Positions 42,717 to 51,314 are shown, numbered from the stretch's first letter. The stretch is DNA of 64,000 nt from Actinospineispora eucalypti (GCA_014208095.1 JACHMT010000002.1:1364001-1428000), one strand, 5' to 3'. The notes: a model not told the origin generated them from the letters alone. Numbers and translations: made by a program.

Positions 42717-43415
42717 TCAGCAGCCGAGCCGGTCGGCGAGGTCGCGGAGGTCCCGCACGTGCAGCGTGGTCGCCGGCTCCGGTGACACGTCCTTGCCGTC
42801 CGGGCCGAACTCCAGCGGCCGCTCGACGTAGGCGGTGAGCAACCCGTGGCTGCGCGCACCCTCGAGGTCGTCGTGGTGGGCCGCCACCATCAGCACCCGG
42901 GACGGCTCGACGCCGAACACCCGCCCGACCCCCAGATAGGTGGCGGGGTCGGGCTTGTAGCGCTGGAAGTTCTCCGCCGACAGGATGCAGTCCCACGGCA
43001 GCCCGGCGTGCTTCGCCATGCGGGTGAGCAGCCCGATGTTGCCGTTGGAGAGCGTGCTGATCACGTAGCGCCGCTTCAGCCGGGTCAGCCCCTCGACGGA
43101 GTCCGGCCACGGCCGCAGGCGGTGCCAGGCACCGGTGAGGTGTCGCTTCTGCTCCTCGTCCAGCTCGTGCACGCCGAACTCGTCCAGGCATTCCTCGAGC
43201 ATGATGCGGTGCAGTTCGTCGAGCGGCGCCCAGCCCAACTCACCGGCGGCGACCCGCCGCAGCGTCGGGGCGTACCGGGCCCGCCACGCGAGCGCGAACC
43301 GGCTGCCGTCGACCGGCAGCCCGAGCTCCGTCACCTCCGCCGCGACACTGGAATGCCAGTCCACCACCGTGCCGAACACATCGAACGCAAGAACGTCTAC
43401 CCCGGCGAGATCCAT
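42717..43415 (-). CDS. HAD-superfamily hydrolase, haloacid dehalogenase type II
   Basis: 232 residues. Nucleophile Asp12 in VLAFDVFGTVVDWHS, motif II Ser in ISTLSNGN, motif III Lys in NFQRYKPDPATYLG and motif IV in MVAAHHDDLEGARSHGL. This is the L-2-haloacid dehalogenase subgroup, which may dehalogenate 2-haloacids or act as a phosphatase; HHDD replaces the usual HxxD/HxWD pattern. Single gene. Confidence 0.87.
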   Translation of the reverse strand: MDLAGVDVLAFDVFGTVVDWHSSVAAEVTELGLPVDGSRFALAWRARYAPTLRRVAAGELGWAPLDELHRIMLEECLDEFGVHELDEEQKRHLTGAWHRLRPWPDSVEGLTRLKRRYVISTLSNGNIGLLTRMAKHAGLPWDCILSAENFQRYKPDPATYLGVGRVFGVEPSRVLMVAAHHDDLEGARSHGLLTAYVERPLEFGPDGKDVSPEPATTLHVRDLRDLADRLGC

Positions 43416-43460
43416 GTCCTATCTTCACCCGGGCGGCCCGCCGTCGCGCAGCTTGCTCAG

Positions 43461-43655
43461 TCAGGTTGCGGCCTCCGCCGGTTCGCGCAGGGCCGCGCGC
43501 AGGCCGGCGCGCAGTTCTTCACCGTCGGCGTGCCCGTGCACGTCGACGGCATGCGCCATGCCGGCTCGCAGTACCTCGGCCTCCTCCCCGATCAGCGTCA
43601 GGGTGCAGCCGGACTCGCTGGGGAACTCACGACAGTCGAGCATCTTCCGGGCCAT
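43461..43655 (-). CDS. DUF1059-family small protein
   Basis: 64 residues, MARKMLDCREFPSESGCTLTLIGEEAEVLRAGMAHAVDVHGHADGEELRAGLRAAL, behind a GGAGG site. DUF1059 proteins are about 60 residues with the conserved DCR(E/D)FPSE...C and HAVxxHGH elements; function unknown. Cys and His placement could bind a metal. Confidence 0.88.
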   Translation of the reverse strand: MARKMLDCREFPSESGCTLTLIGEEAEVLRAGMAHAVDVHGHADGEELRAGLRAALREPAEAAT

Positions 43656-43682
43656 GGCGGCCTCCCAGATATTGAGCGAACT

Positions 43683-44072
43683 GTGAGGTGGCTCACCATA
43701 GAAGGCCGGTCGGCCGAGCGTGAGCGGCCTTTCGGGTGGACTCGTCCTACCCCCTCGACCGTTAGGCGCCGTGCCCCACAGGGCGGCTCCACCTACCTCG
43801 GCCTGGCCCCCCGGATCGCCGGCAAACAGATGATGCCGTTCGTGCTCTACCCGCCGCGGACCGCGGCCCGGTGCACCTTCAAGGAGCACCACGGGGACGA
43901 GTTCGTGGTGGTGCTGTCCGGCGAGGTCGAGCTGCGGTTCCCGGACCGGGTGGAACGGCTGGCCGCCGGTGACTCGGCCTACTTCCGGGGCGGAGTGCCG
44001 CACTACCTGAGGTCACTCGGCCCCGAACCGGCCGAGGTCCTGGCCGTGATCACGGCCCCTCCCGCGAACTGA
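43683..44072 (+). CDS. Cupin-domain protein, probably N-terminally truncated
   Basis: The cupin (GGSTYLGLAPRIAGKQMMPFVLYPP ... HHGDEFVVVLSGEVELRF, LAAGDSAYFRGGVPHYLRSLGPEPAEVLAVI) matches the C-terminal half of XRE-cupin regulators, which normally carry an N-terminal HTH. Upstream in frame there is no HTH, only an Arg-rich segment; GTG 43683 is a possible start (129 residues). Its 3' end overlaps the convergent TetR gene by 60 bp. Either a stand-alone cupin or a decayed regulator. Confidence 0.6.
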   Translation: MRWLTIEGRSAERERPFGWTRPTPSTVRRRAPQGGSTYLGLAPRIAGKQMMPFVLYPPRTAARCTFKEHHGDEFVVVLSGEVELRFPDRVERLAAGDSAYFRGGVPHYLRSLGPEPAEVLAVITAPPAN

Positions 44073-44669
44073 GGCTCCCGGGGCGACCACCAGTGGCAGC
44101 AGGACCTCGTCGACGATCCCGTTCACCCGCGAAGGCGGGATCGGGCCGGTACTGAGCAGGAACGTCATGAACAGCAGGTGGGGGCCGGCGGTGGCCACGT
44201 TCTGGGTGAGCGCCCCGGGGCGGACCTCCCCCCGGACCACGCCCCGGCGCAGGATCTCGAAGAACGGCGCGCCCAGCCGGGTGAGCAGGTGCTCACGCAG
44301 CCGCTCCACCAGCTCGGGGTGTTGGACGGCGGCGGCGACCAGGTTGCGGGCGAGCGCGCCGTTGGGGCCGTTGAGGTCCTCGGCGCCCTGGGCGAGCACC
44401 GCGATCAGCTGATCACGCAGGTCACCGGTGTCAGGGGGAACCACCAGATCGGGCATCGAGTGGCTGACCGCGTCCGCGACCAGCTCGGGCAGTGCGGACC
44501 AGTAGCGGTATATCGAGGCCCGGCCGGCCCCGGCACGGGCCGCGATGCCATCCACGGTCAGGTTCGCGTACCCGGACTCCACCAACTCGTCCAGCGCGGC
44601 CCGCCGGATGGCGTCCAGCAGCTCCTCGCCTCGGCGGCGACGTCGTGCGGCGTCTCCTTTAATATTCAT
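44013..44669 (-). CDS. TetR-family regulator of the adjacent exporter
   Basis: 218 residues. HTH: ELLDAIRRAALDELVESGYANLTVDGIAARAGAGRASIYRYWSALPELVADAV. The C-terminal domain includes LLTRLGAPFFEILRRGVVRGEV. Divergent from the EmrB-type exporter across 40 bp, a typical repressor/pump pair. The last 20 residues (RGRGRDHGQDLGRFGAE) overlap the cupin gene and look like an extension through former non-coding sequence. Confidence 0.88.
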   Translation of the reverse strand: MNIKGDAARRRRRGEELLDAIRRAALDELVESGYANLTVDGIAARAGAGRASIYRYWSALPELVADAVSHSMPDLVVPPDTGDLRDQLIAVLAQGAEDLNGPNGALARNLVAAAVQHPELVERLREHLLTRLGAPFFEILRRGVVRGEVRPGALTQNVATAGPHLLFMTFLLSTGPIPPSRVNGIVDEVLLPLVVAPGASVRGRGRDHGQDLGRFGAE

Positions 44670-44709
44670 TTCTGGCTACTATTGAGATCATGCCGTACTC
44701 TATCTGGGT

Positions 44710-46278
44710 ATGGCGACGGGGTTGCGTGGTCGATCCCAAGAGGCCTCCAGAAACTGGGTGGTCCCGCTTGCGGTGCTGATCACCGGCATGTTCATGTCGC
44801 TGCTGGACATGAGCATCATCAATGTTGCCCTGCCCACCATGGCGCGCGACTTCGCGGTCACCAACGAGGACATCGAGTGGGTGGCCACGGCCTACACGCT
44901 GGCCCTCGGGGTCGTCGTGCCGCTGTCCGGCTGGCTGGGTGACCGGGTCGGGCTGGCGCGGGTCTACACGGCGTCGATGATGCTGTTCGCGCTGGCGTCC
45001 GCGCTGTGCGGCCTCGCCTGGGACCTGGGCAGCGAGATCCTGTTCCGCGTCCTGCAGGCGGTGCCCGGCGGCGTGCTCCCGGTGGCCACGCTGTCCATGG
45101 TCTACAAGATCGTGCCGCGCGAGCAGATCGGCACGGCGATGGGCATGTACGGCATCGGCGTGGCGTTCGCCCCAGCCATGGGGCCGACCCTGGGCGGGTA
45201 CCTGGTGGAGTACGTGGACTGGCGGCTGATCTTCTTCATCAACGTGCCGCTCGGCGTGGTCGGCGCGGTGGCCGCCCACCTGCTGCTGCCACCGATCGGC
45301 GCCGCGCAACGGGTGCCGTTCGACTGGTGGGGGTTCCTCACCGGCGGATACGGCCTGTTCGCGCTGCTACTCGCCACCTCGGAGGGCGAGTCGTGGGGCT
45401 GGGACTCCTACCCCATCCTGCTGCTGGCGACCTCCGGCCTGTTCAGCCTCGCGCTGTTCGTGGTGATCGAGCTGGAGGTCGAGCACCCGCTGATCGAGGT
45501 CCGGGTGTTCGCGCACTGGACCTTCGTGAACTCGCTGCTGCTGATCTGCGTGCTCTCCGTGGGCCTGTTCGCGTTGCTGTTCTACGTGCCGCTGTACCTG
45601 CAGGACGTGCAGGGCATCCAGCCCCTGCGCACCGGGCTCATCCTGCTGCCCGAGGCGCTGGTCATGGGCGCGCTCATGCCGGTGGCCGGCAAGCTCTACG
45701 ACCTGGTCGGCCCGCGCTGGCCGGCGATGGTCGGGCTGGCCGTCGCCGCCTACGGCACCTACCTGCTGTGCGGCATCACCCCGGACACCCCGGAAGGCGA
45801 CATCGTCCTGTGGACCTGCGTCCGCGCCGCCGGGAACGGCCTGGCCCTGATGCCGATCATGACCGCCGGCCTGGCCGCGATCCCCGCCGCCCACGCCAGC
45901 TCGGGCAGCGCCGTGAACAACATCGCGCAGCGGGTGTCCTCGGCGCTCGGCCTCGCCGGGCTCACTGTGATCGTCAGCAACCACGCCGACCAGCTGCTCG
46001 CCGACCGAACCGCCCTGCTGCCGGCCACCACCGACCTGCCCGAGCTGGACGCGCTGCTCGAGCAGGGGCCGGTGGGGCTGTACGCGCTGTACCGGGAACT
46101 GCAGGGCGCCGTGATCACCTCGGCCTACGCCGACGCGTTCCTGGTCTGCACCCTCATCACCATCGGCGGGGTGTTCCTCGCCGCCATCATGCGCAAGCCG
46201 ACCGAGCCCGCCCCGGCCGACGCACCAGCGGTCGAGCCGCAACCGACCCACCGGCGCGAACACCTGGCGGTCCACTGA
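44710..46278 (+). CDS. EmrB/QacA-type MFS drug exporter (DHA2, 14 TMS)
   Basis: 522 residues with 14 predicted helices. MFMSLLDMSIINVALPTMARDFAVTNEDIEWVATAYTLALGVVVPLSGWLGDRVGLARVY contains DHA2 motif D1 and motif A; GPTLGGYLVEYVDWRLIFFINVPLG is motif C. ATG 44710 lacks a ribosome-binding site and TACTCT lies eight bases upstream, so it may be leaderless. Probably exports a toxic organic compound under control of the divergent TetR. Confidence 0.92.
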   Translation: MATGLRGRSQEASRNWVVPLAVLITGMFMSLLDMSIINVALPTMARDFAVTNEDIEWVATAYTLALGVVVPLSGWLGDRVGLARVYTASMMLFALASALCGLAWDLGSEILFRVLQAVPGGVLPVATLSMVYKIVPREQIGTAMGMYGIGVAFAPAMGPTLGGYLVEYVDWRLIFFINVPLGVVGAVAAHLLLPPIGAAQRVPFDWWGFLTGGYGLFALLLATSEGESWGWDSYPILLLATSGLFSLALFVVIELEVEHPLIEVRVFAHWTFVNSLLLICVLSVGLFALLFYVPLYLQDVQGIQPLRTGLILLPEALVMGALMPVAGKLYDLVGPRWPAMVGLAVAAYGTYLLCGITPDTPEGDIVLWTCVRAAGNGLALMPIMTAGLAAIPAAHASSGSAVNNIAQRVSSALGLAGLTVIVSNHADQLLADRTALLPATTDLPELDALLEQGPVGLYALYRELQGAVITSAYADAFLVCTLITIGGVFLAAIMRKPTEPAPADAPAVEPQPTHRREHLAVH

Positions 46279-46281
46279 CCG

Positions 46282-47067
46282 TCACCGCGGTCGGCCGAGT
46301 TGCCGGAACGGGACGACCACCTCGACGAGGGAGGGCTCGTACTTCTCGATCACCGGCCCGACCGCGGCGGCGCCGAGCCGTCCGAGGGTGTCGAAGGCCG
46401 CGCTGTAGGCCAGCGGAAGACCCGCCGGACTCCCCTGATGGAGGACGCTGATCGCGCGACCTCCGGGCAGCAGTTCGGTCCCGGCGGGATCGGGAGACCC
46501 CTCGGCGACGGTGGCGAACACGAACCCGCTCACCTGGTCGGTGATGTCGAGCGGGAACGCGGCCCCCCACGGCCCCGCCCGGGGTCGGCCGCCGCGCCGC
46601 AGCGCGGAACGCAGCGTGGCGATCGCCCGTGTGACGCCGGCCTCCAGCTCGGCGGCCGGCAGGGAGAAGCGCAGCGCGGCGACCTCGCACGGGGCCAGAT
46701 CCACGACCCGCGCCCGATAGGCCCTCGGCGGTCCTTCCGCGAGGAGCTCGTCGAGACCGCGCAGCCGCTCGCGGCCGCGCTCGATCTGTGCCGAGGCGCG
46801 CTGCCTCTCCCGGGCCAACGCGGTGGCCGCCTCGGCCCCGCCGAGGAGGACATCCGCGATGGCGTCCGGCGCCACGCCGAGCGACCGCAGGCGGGAGATC
46901 AGCACCGCGACCGGTAGCTGGTCGACCGTGTAGCGCCGGTACCCGGTGCCCGGGTCCACGACGGCCGGGACGAGCAGGCCGATCTTGTCGTAGTAGCGCA
47001 GGGTCGACTCGGGCAGCCGTGACCGGCGCGCGAACTCGCCGATCATCAGCTCGGTCCGCACGGTCAC
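46282..47067 (-). CDS. MerR-family regulator with effector-binding domain
   Basis: 261 residues from GTG 47067, overlapping the SnoaL-like stop. N-terminal MerR HTH (MIGEFARRSRLPESTLRYYDKIGLLVPAVVDPGTGYRRYTVDQLPVAVLISRLRSLGVAPDAIADVL), coiled coil (ATALARERQRASAQIERGRERLRGLDELL) and a C-terminal GyrI/BmrR-like ligand domain with FETV-like strands ending VIEKYEPSLVEVVVPF. Second gene of a two-gene unit with the SnoaL-like protein; senses a small hydrophobic compound (inference). Confidence 0.85.
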   Translation of the reverse strand: MTVRTELMIGEFARRSRLPESTLRYYDKIGLLVPAVVDPGTGYRRYTVDQLPVAVLISRLRSLGVAPDAIADVLLGGAEAATALARERQRASAQIERGRERLRGLDELLAEGPPRAYRARVVDLAPCEVAALRFSLPAAELEAGVTRAIATLRSALRRGGRPRAGPWGAAFPLDITDQVSGFVFATVAEGSPDPAGTELLPGGRAISVLHQGSPAGLPLAYSAAFDTLGRLGAAAVGPVIEKYEPSLVEVVVPFRQLGRPR

Positions 47068-47528
47068 GACCGGGACGGGACGGTCAGGTCGATGCTGGGG
47101 CGCCGGGCAACGATCGCGGCGACGCCGGCGGGTTGGATGCCGAGCGCGAGCAGGGCGGCGGCCCGGTCGAAATGCTCGCGGTACGTGTGGCACAACCCGC
47201 GCGCGGTCTCGAACACCGACACCCCGGGGAAGGTGAGCGTGCGGCCGGCGCTCGCCGGGACCGCCTCGCTCACGGTGAACGTGAAGGTCCACTCCCCGAC
47301 GGTGCACTCCCGGTCCGCCACCACCCGGGTCATGGTCCACTCGTGGCGGTCGCCTTCGGAGTACATCCGGTCGAACAGCGAGCGGATCTGGTCGTGACCG
47401 GCGAACGTCCCGTAGAACAGGTCCCGGTAGGTGGCGTCGGGGGCGAAGCAGGCGAGCACGGCGTCAGTGTCGCGGGTGTTGAACGCGGCGGCGAAGCGGT
47501 CGGCCACGGAGGCTGGGTTGGTCTGCAT
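47064..47528 (-). CDS. SnoaL-like / NTF2-fold protein
   Basis: 154 residues: SVADRFAAAFNTRDTDAVLACFAPDATYRDLFYGTFAGHDQIRSLFDRMYSEGDRHEWTMTRVVADRECTVGEWTFTFTVSEAV. Nuclear-transport-factor-2 fold, nuclear role unlikely in bacteria; such proteins act as polyketide cyclases, isomerases or ligand binders. Coupled to the MerR gene (GTGA). Catalytic residues cannot be assigned. Confidence 0.8.
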   Translation of the reverse strand: MQTNPASVADRFAAAFNTRDTDAVLACFAPDATYRDLFYGTFAGHDQIRSLFDRMYSEGDRHEWTMTRVVADRECTVGEWTFTFTVSEAVPASAGRTLTFPGVSVFETARGLCHTYREHFDRAAALLALGIQPAGVAAIVARRPSIDLTVPSRS

Positions 47529-47563
47529 GGCCACCGAGGTTCGGCCTTCGAGTCGGGTGAGAG

Positions 47564-47956
47564 TCAAGGGCGTTCGAACTCGCGCTTGAAGTCGGGGCAG
47601 TCCACCAGCGGTTCGTGGGTGCAGGTGGCCGCGTGCCGGAGGCTGGCGTGCATCCGGGTCAGCCGGGCGATGTCCTCCTCGAGCTCGCGCGCCTTGGTCG
47701 CCAGCCGGGCCCGCAGCTCCGTGTCCTCGGGTGTGGCCCGCAGGAACCGGGCGATCTCGGCGATCGTGAACCCGGCGCCGCGGGCGCAGGCGATGAACGT
47801 CAGGCGCCCGAGAACGTCCGGCTCGTAGGCGCGGCGCAGGCCGTTGCGACCGGCGGGAGCGATGAGTCCGCGCCGCTCGTAGAACCGCAGCGCGGACGGT
47901 GCCAGCCCGGACCGTTCGGCCACCTCGGCGATATCCAGCAGTTCCCCGATCACCAT
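47564..47956 (-). CDS. MerR-family regulator, SoxR/CueR-like
   Basis: 130 residues from ATG 47956, with AAGGAG just upstream. HTH LDIAEVAERSGLAPSALRFYERRGLIAPAGRNGLRRAYEPDVLGRLTFIACARGAGFTIAEIARFL, long dimerisation helix, and C-terminal ATCTHEPLVDCPDFK with two cysteines that could bind a metal or sense oxidants. Divergent from the metallo-beta-lactamase-fold gene with a perfect operator between the genes. Confidence 0.88.
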   Translation of the reverse strand: MVIGELLDIAEVAERSGLAPSALRFYERRGLIAPAGRNGLRRAYEPDVLGRLTFIACARGAGFTIAEIARFLRATPEDTELRARLATKARELEEDIARLTRMHASLRHAATCTHEPLVDCPDFKREFERP

Positions 47957-47965
47957 CGCTCCTTG

Positions 47966-47985
47966 ACTTGAACCGCGCTTCAAGT
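47966..47985. promoter_or_regulatory. MerR-type operator (ACTTGAA-N6-TTCAAGT)
   Basis: Perfect 7-bp arms around CCGCGC, placed between the MerR and lactamase-fold genes. TTGACT (47964-47969) overlaps it as a possible -35 for the plus-strand gene, the arrangement expected for MerR-activated promoters. Confidence 0.75.
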
Positions 47986-48000
47986 ACCAGGCTAGCCGCT

Positions 48001-48867
48001 ATGACCATTCACCACCTCAACTGCGGTTCGGTCCGCCAGATCGAGGCCACGTACGACGGCCCGCCCCCGACGCACGCCGTGAACCACTGCCTGCTGGTCG
48101 AGACCGACGGCCACGGACTGGTCCTGGTCGACACCGGCCTCGGACTCGGGGACGTGCGCGACCCGCATGCCACCCTCGGCGCGGACTGGGTCGCGTTGTC
48201 CCAGCCCGTCCTGGCCGAGGAGGAGACCGCCGTGCGCCAGGTCGCCCGGCTGGGATTCGCCACCGAGGACGTGCGCCACATCCTCCTCACCCACCTCGAC
48301 GTCGACCACTGCGGCGGCCTGCCCGACTTCCCGGATGCCCAGGTCCACGTCCTGGCCGCCGAGCTCGACGCGGCCGTCGCCGAGGCGCCCAGCTACCGCT
48401 ACCGGCCGGCCCACTGGGCGCACCACCCGCGCTGGGTGCCGTACCCCGTCGACGACGGCGAGGACTGGTTCGGCTTCACCTCGCTGCCGGTCCGGGGCCT
48501 TCCGCCGGAGTTCCGGCTGGTCCCGCTGGGTGGCCACACCGCCGGGCACACCGGGGTCGCCGTGCACGGGGACGGCCGCTGGCTGCTGCACTGCGGCGAC
48601 GCCTACTACTACCACCGTGAGCTGGACACCCACCCGGAGGCGCATCCGCTGCTGGACATCGTCCAGGCCCGCTCGGAGGTCCATCGCGACCTGCGGCTCG
48701 GCACCCAGGCCCGGCTGCGCGAGCTGGTGCGCGACCACCGCGACGAGGTCACCGTCATCAGCGCCCACGACCCGTGGGAGTTCGAGCGCCGCCGCGGCGC
48801 CTCGACCGGAGAACGGTCAGCGGCGGCTGCTCGGAGCGCCAGTCCAGGAATCGCGCCACGTGACTGA
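48001..48867 (+). CDS. Metallo-beta-lactamase-fold hydrolase
   Basis: 288 residues. Metal motif THLDVDHCGG (His98-x-Asp100-x-Asp102-His103), a variant of HxHxDH in which the second His is Asp, seen in lactonase-like members; also GGHTAGHTGVAVHG and the bridging Asp in LHCGDAYYYHRE. The last 30 residues are Arg/Ala-rich. Regulated by the divergent MerR. Possibly a lactonase or detoxifying esterase. Its 3' end overlaps the convergent small gene. Confidence 0.85.
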   Translation: MTIHHLNCGSVRQIEATYDGPPPTHAVNHCLLVETDGHGLVLVDTGLGLGDVRDPHATLGADWVALSQPVLAEEETAVRQVARLGFATEDVRHILLTHLDVDHCGGLPDFPDAQVHVLAAELDAAVAEAPSYRYRPAHWAHHPRWVPYPVDDGEDWFGFTSLPVRGLPPEFRLVPLGGHTAGHTGVAVHGDGRWLLHCGDAYYYHRELDTHPEAHPLLDIVQARSEVHRDLRLGTQARLRELVRDHRDEVTVISAHDPWEFERRRGASTGERSAAAARSASPGIAPRD

Positions 48868-48979
48868 CGCAGCGCTCACGTTCCTCGTCGGTCTGGCGGT
48901 GCCGGCGGGCCAGCCAGGCAATGAACCCGGCGACCGTGGCATCGACCGACGGAGCATCCCCCGGGGTGGCCATGGTCAT
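48758..48979 (-). CDS. Hypothetical small protein
   Basis: 73 residues, MTMATPGDAPSVDATVAGFIAWLARRHRQTDEERERCVSHVARFLDWRSEQPPL, then an Arg/Gly-rich tail. Good AGGAGAG ribosome-binding site. The helical segment with Trp, Cys and His is reminiscent of the N-terminal SAM-like domain of tyrosine recombinases, but no catalytic domain exists. Its 3' half overlaps the lactamase-fold gene by 110 bp. Lies upstream-adjacent to nothing on its strand except the broken GAF-ANTAR gene. Confidence 0.55.
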   Translation of the reverse strand: MTMATPGDAPSVDATVAGFIAWLARRHRQTDEERERCVSHVARFLDWRSEQPPLTVLRSRRRGGARTPTGRGR

Positions 48980-49015
48980 CTCTCTCCTGCCGGGCGTGCG
49001 GATGGTGCGGTGGGC

Positions 49016-49818
49016 TCAAACGGTGGCTCTCGGCCGGTCGCGGGTCGCCAGCCGCTGCCACATTGCCCGCGCGACCTCGGCGGCGCGGTAGTCGCCGGCG
49101 GGGGCGGGCAGCCCGGAGGGTTGTTCGACCGGTTCGTTGCCGAGGTACTCGACCAGGGCGACCGCGAGTGCGCGCAGCTTGACGTTGTGGTTCTGGCTGG
49201 TCTCGCGCAGCATCCGCCAGGCCTCGGTACTCCCGAGGCCGGTGGCGGCGACGATCGCGCCCTTGGCCTGTTCGATGATCGCCCGGCTGGTGAGCAGCCG
49301 CAGCACGTGTTCGGGACCGTCGGCGGCGGTGGCGTTGGTGACCGCGATCGCCGCCTCGACCAGCTGCTTGTAGCGGTCGAGCACGTCCAGGGTGTGTTCG
49401 TCGGCGGGCTTGGCAGCGTGCAGGACAGCAGGATGGTGCTCTGCTCCAGGTGCCCGACCGGGAGAACCGCCATGCCCTGGATCCGCGCCCACGCCCCGGC
49501 CTGCTCAGGCAACAGCGCGGTCACCGCCTCGCGGGTCAACCCCGGCCAGCGCGGATCCGACCAAAGGTCGGCGACCACGATCGGCAGGCCCGTGGTGATG
49601 GCATCGGGGACCGGCCCCCCGAGCCGTTCGGCCTGGGCCTCGACGAGTCCGGCCCCGTCGCCGAGGGTGATCAACCGCAGCACGCCGTGCTCCGACAATG
49701 TGCTCACCGACAGCGATACCGGCGGCGGATCACCCATCGCGGCATGGATCCGCACCAAGATCGTATGCAGCAGCCGCTTGAGTGGCGCCCAGTCCGGCGA
49801 CACCAGGCCCTGGTCCAC
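49016..49818 (-). pseudogene. GAF-ANTAR regulator gene, frameshifted
   Basis: The first frame (GTG 49818) encodes a GAF domain (VLRLITLGDGAGLVEAQAERLG ... ARIQGMAVLPVGHLEQSTILLSC). The homologous reading then continues in another frame, KPADEHTLDVLDRYKQLVEAAIAVTNATA, and into a full ANTAR domain (SRAIIEQAKGAIVAATGLGSTEAWRMLRETSQNHNVKLRALAVALVEYL). The switch lies near 49415-49435 and equals loss of one base. An intact protein would be an RNA-binding antiterminator. Either a real inactivation or a sequencing error. Confidence 0.8.
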
Positions 49819-49991
49819 CGCAACACCCCCGACTCGGCCGAAACACGCTGACCCGGCGCCTCGCGACCGGTTACCAGCAGCGTAAGGAGGCCACCGTTAC
49901 ACGTCAAGAATTACACGCAAATTATTACGTGTATGAGGGATCGTGTGCTTCGACTCGCGCGTATGAACTCGCGGGTCTAAGCTCACGGAGC

Positions 49992-50309
49992 ATGTCCGCG
50001 GGTGAGCAACAGGGAAACTGGACCTTGCTGACCGCGCACGGCCGCACGCTGGTGGCGATCGCGCAGGACCCGGACGCGCGGATGCGCGACCTCGCCGCGG
50101 TGATCGGGGTGACCGAGAGAACCGTGCAGGCGATCGTGGCCGACCTGGAAGCCGCCGGCTACGTGACCCACACCCGGGTCGGACGGCGCAACAGCTACAC
50201 GGTCGACGAAACTCGCCCGTTCCGCCATCCCGCCCAGGACGGCCACCTGGTCGGTCCACTGCTGGACCTACTCGCCGGACACGCGTCCCACGAACAGCTC
50301 ACCCAGTAG
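49992..50309 (+). CDS. Winged-helix transcriptional regulator (small, MarR-like)
   Basis: 105 residues from ATG 49992 with CGGAG upstream: NWTLLTAHGRTLVAIAQDPDARMRDLAAVIGVTERTVQAIVADLEAAGYVTHTRVGRRNSYTVDET. A complete wHTH with a short tail; common in actinobacteria as a one-domain regulator. In-frame codons extend upstream but without a ribosome-binding site. The target is unknown. Confidence 0.85.
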   Translation: MSAGEQQGNWTLLTAHGRTLVAIAQDPDARMRDLAAVIGVTERTVQAIVADLEAAGYVTHTRVGRRNSYTVDETRPFRHPAQDGHLVGPLLDLLAGHASHEQLTQ

Positions 50310-50335
50310 CAGACCGAGACAGCTGATACCTGGGA

Positions 50336-50362
50336 CTGGAAGCCAGCCCCGCGGCTTTCCAG
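50336..50362 (+). terminator. Possible terminator hairpin
   Basis: CTGGAAGCC pairs with GGCTTTCCAG (one bulged T) 26 bp after the wHTH stop. No T-tract. The remaining stretch to 50590 shows no gene I can support. Confidence 0.4.
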
Positions 50363-50590
50363 GTCGGCGCCGCGCCTCGGCATGCCGCCACGTAGTGTTG
50401 GACCGCGACCGTCCGGCGCCGCTCCAGCGGCCCCGATGTCGCACTCGGACTTCGGAGGGACCGGCAGGATCCGGGTCGACCAGCGACGGCCGAACCCCCA
50501 TCATCGCGAGCCGCACGGCAGTGACGGTCTCGCTAGGAGAGCCATGCCGGACAACTCCCCGCCTCGCCATGAGCAGGACCGCTGATCAGC

Positions 50591-50797
50591 ATGGCGCACC
50601 GACCTCTCAACGTGCAGAAGACGCCGAACGAAGATACCCGCCACGCCCGGGCACAAGCCGTCCATGAGCACAATCTCGCGATCCAGAACGACAAAGCCGC
50701 GCAGGTCATCGCGTCCCACGCCAGCGGCATCGACGACTGCATCGAGCTGCTGGCGATGCTCGGGCTCGACGCTCACGCGGCCAAACGCCGGCGCTAG
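50591..50797 (+). CDS. Hypothetical small protein
   Basis: 68 residues: MAHRPLNVQKTPNEDTRHARAQAVHEHNLAIQNDKAAQVIASHASGIDDCIELLAMLGLDAHAAKRRR. Mostly helical and polar, with a single Cys. Not recognised, but the composition (Asn, Gln, His, Ile) is unlike random GC-rich frames. No strong ribosome-binding site. It precedes the cold-shock gene by 170 bp. Confidence 0.55.
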   Translation: MAHRPLNVQKTPNEDTRHARAQAVHEHNLAIQNDKAAQVIASHASGIDDCIELLAMLGLDAHAAKRRR

Positions 50798-50967
50798 AGC
50801 GTGATCCGTACAATTGGTGGCAGGTCGTTCAGTTTCGGTGCGTGTGCAGTGCACGTTCGCGGGAACAGTCTGGATCCCGCGCCGCATCCCATTTGCCGGT
50901 CAGCGTTACCAGGCTCGGCCGGGCCCCACACAGGGTGAGGCCCACCAACCTGCTAGGAGCAGACCAC

Positions 50968-51171
50968 ATGGCACAGGGAACCGTGAAGTGGTTCAACGGC
51001 GAAAAGGGCTTCGGCTTCATCGCCCAGGACGGCGACGGACCGGACGTCTTCGTGCACTACTCGGAGATCGACGGCGCCGGCTTCCGCAGCCTCGATGAGG
51101 GACAGCGCGTCGAGTTCACCATCGGCCAGGGCGCCAAGGGACCGCAGGCCACCGCCGTCCGCGCCGTCTGA
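50968..51171 (+). CDS. cspA: Cold-shock protein (CspA family)
   Basis: 67 residues, MAQGTVKWFNGEKGFGFIAQDGDGPDVFVHYSEIDGAGFRSLDEGQRVEFTIGQGAKGPQATAVRAV. RNP1 (KGFGFI) and RNP2 (VFVHY) are intact. It binds single-stranded RNA/DNA as an RNA chaperone. AGGAG lies 10 bases upstream. The 170-bp upstream region is long enough for the structured 5' leader usual in this family; no specific fold is assigned. Confidence 0.95.
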   Translation: MAQGTVKWFNGEKGFGFIAQDGDGPDVFVHYSEIDGAGFRSLDEGQRVEFTIGQGAKGPQATAVRAV

Positions 51172-51314
51172 GCCACCGCCGGCCCCGTGCCGGCGACAGG
51201 AGCCGAGCGGCAGCGCAGTCACCTTCCGATCATGGTGTGGGGACTGGGCTGCCGCTCGGCGACCAGGGCCGGCACGGCTCGCAATGGAGTGAGCCGGAGT
51301 TTGAAGGTGCTCCC

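Noticed and set aside
47966..47985. ACTTGAA...TTCAAGT as a transcription terminator
   Set aside because: It lies between divergent genes, not after one, and overlaps a -35-like TTGACT, so an operator fits better.
48758..48979. Small gene as part of a tyrosine recombinase / mobile element
   Set aside because: Only a short helical segment resembles an integrase N-terminus; no catalytic domain, attachment site or flanking repeats were seen.
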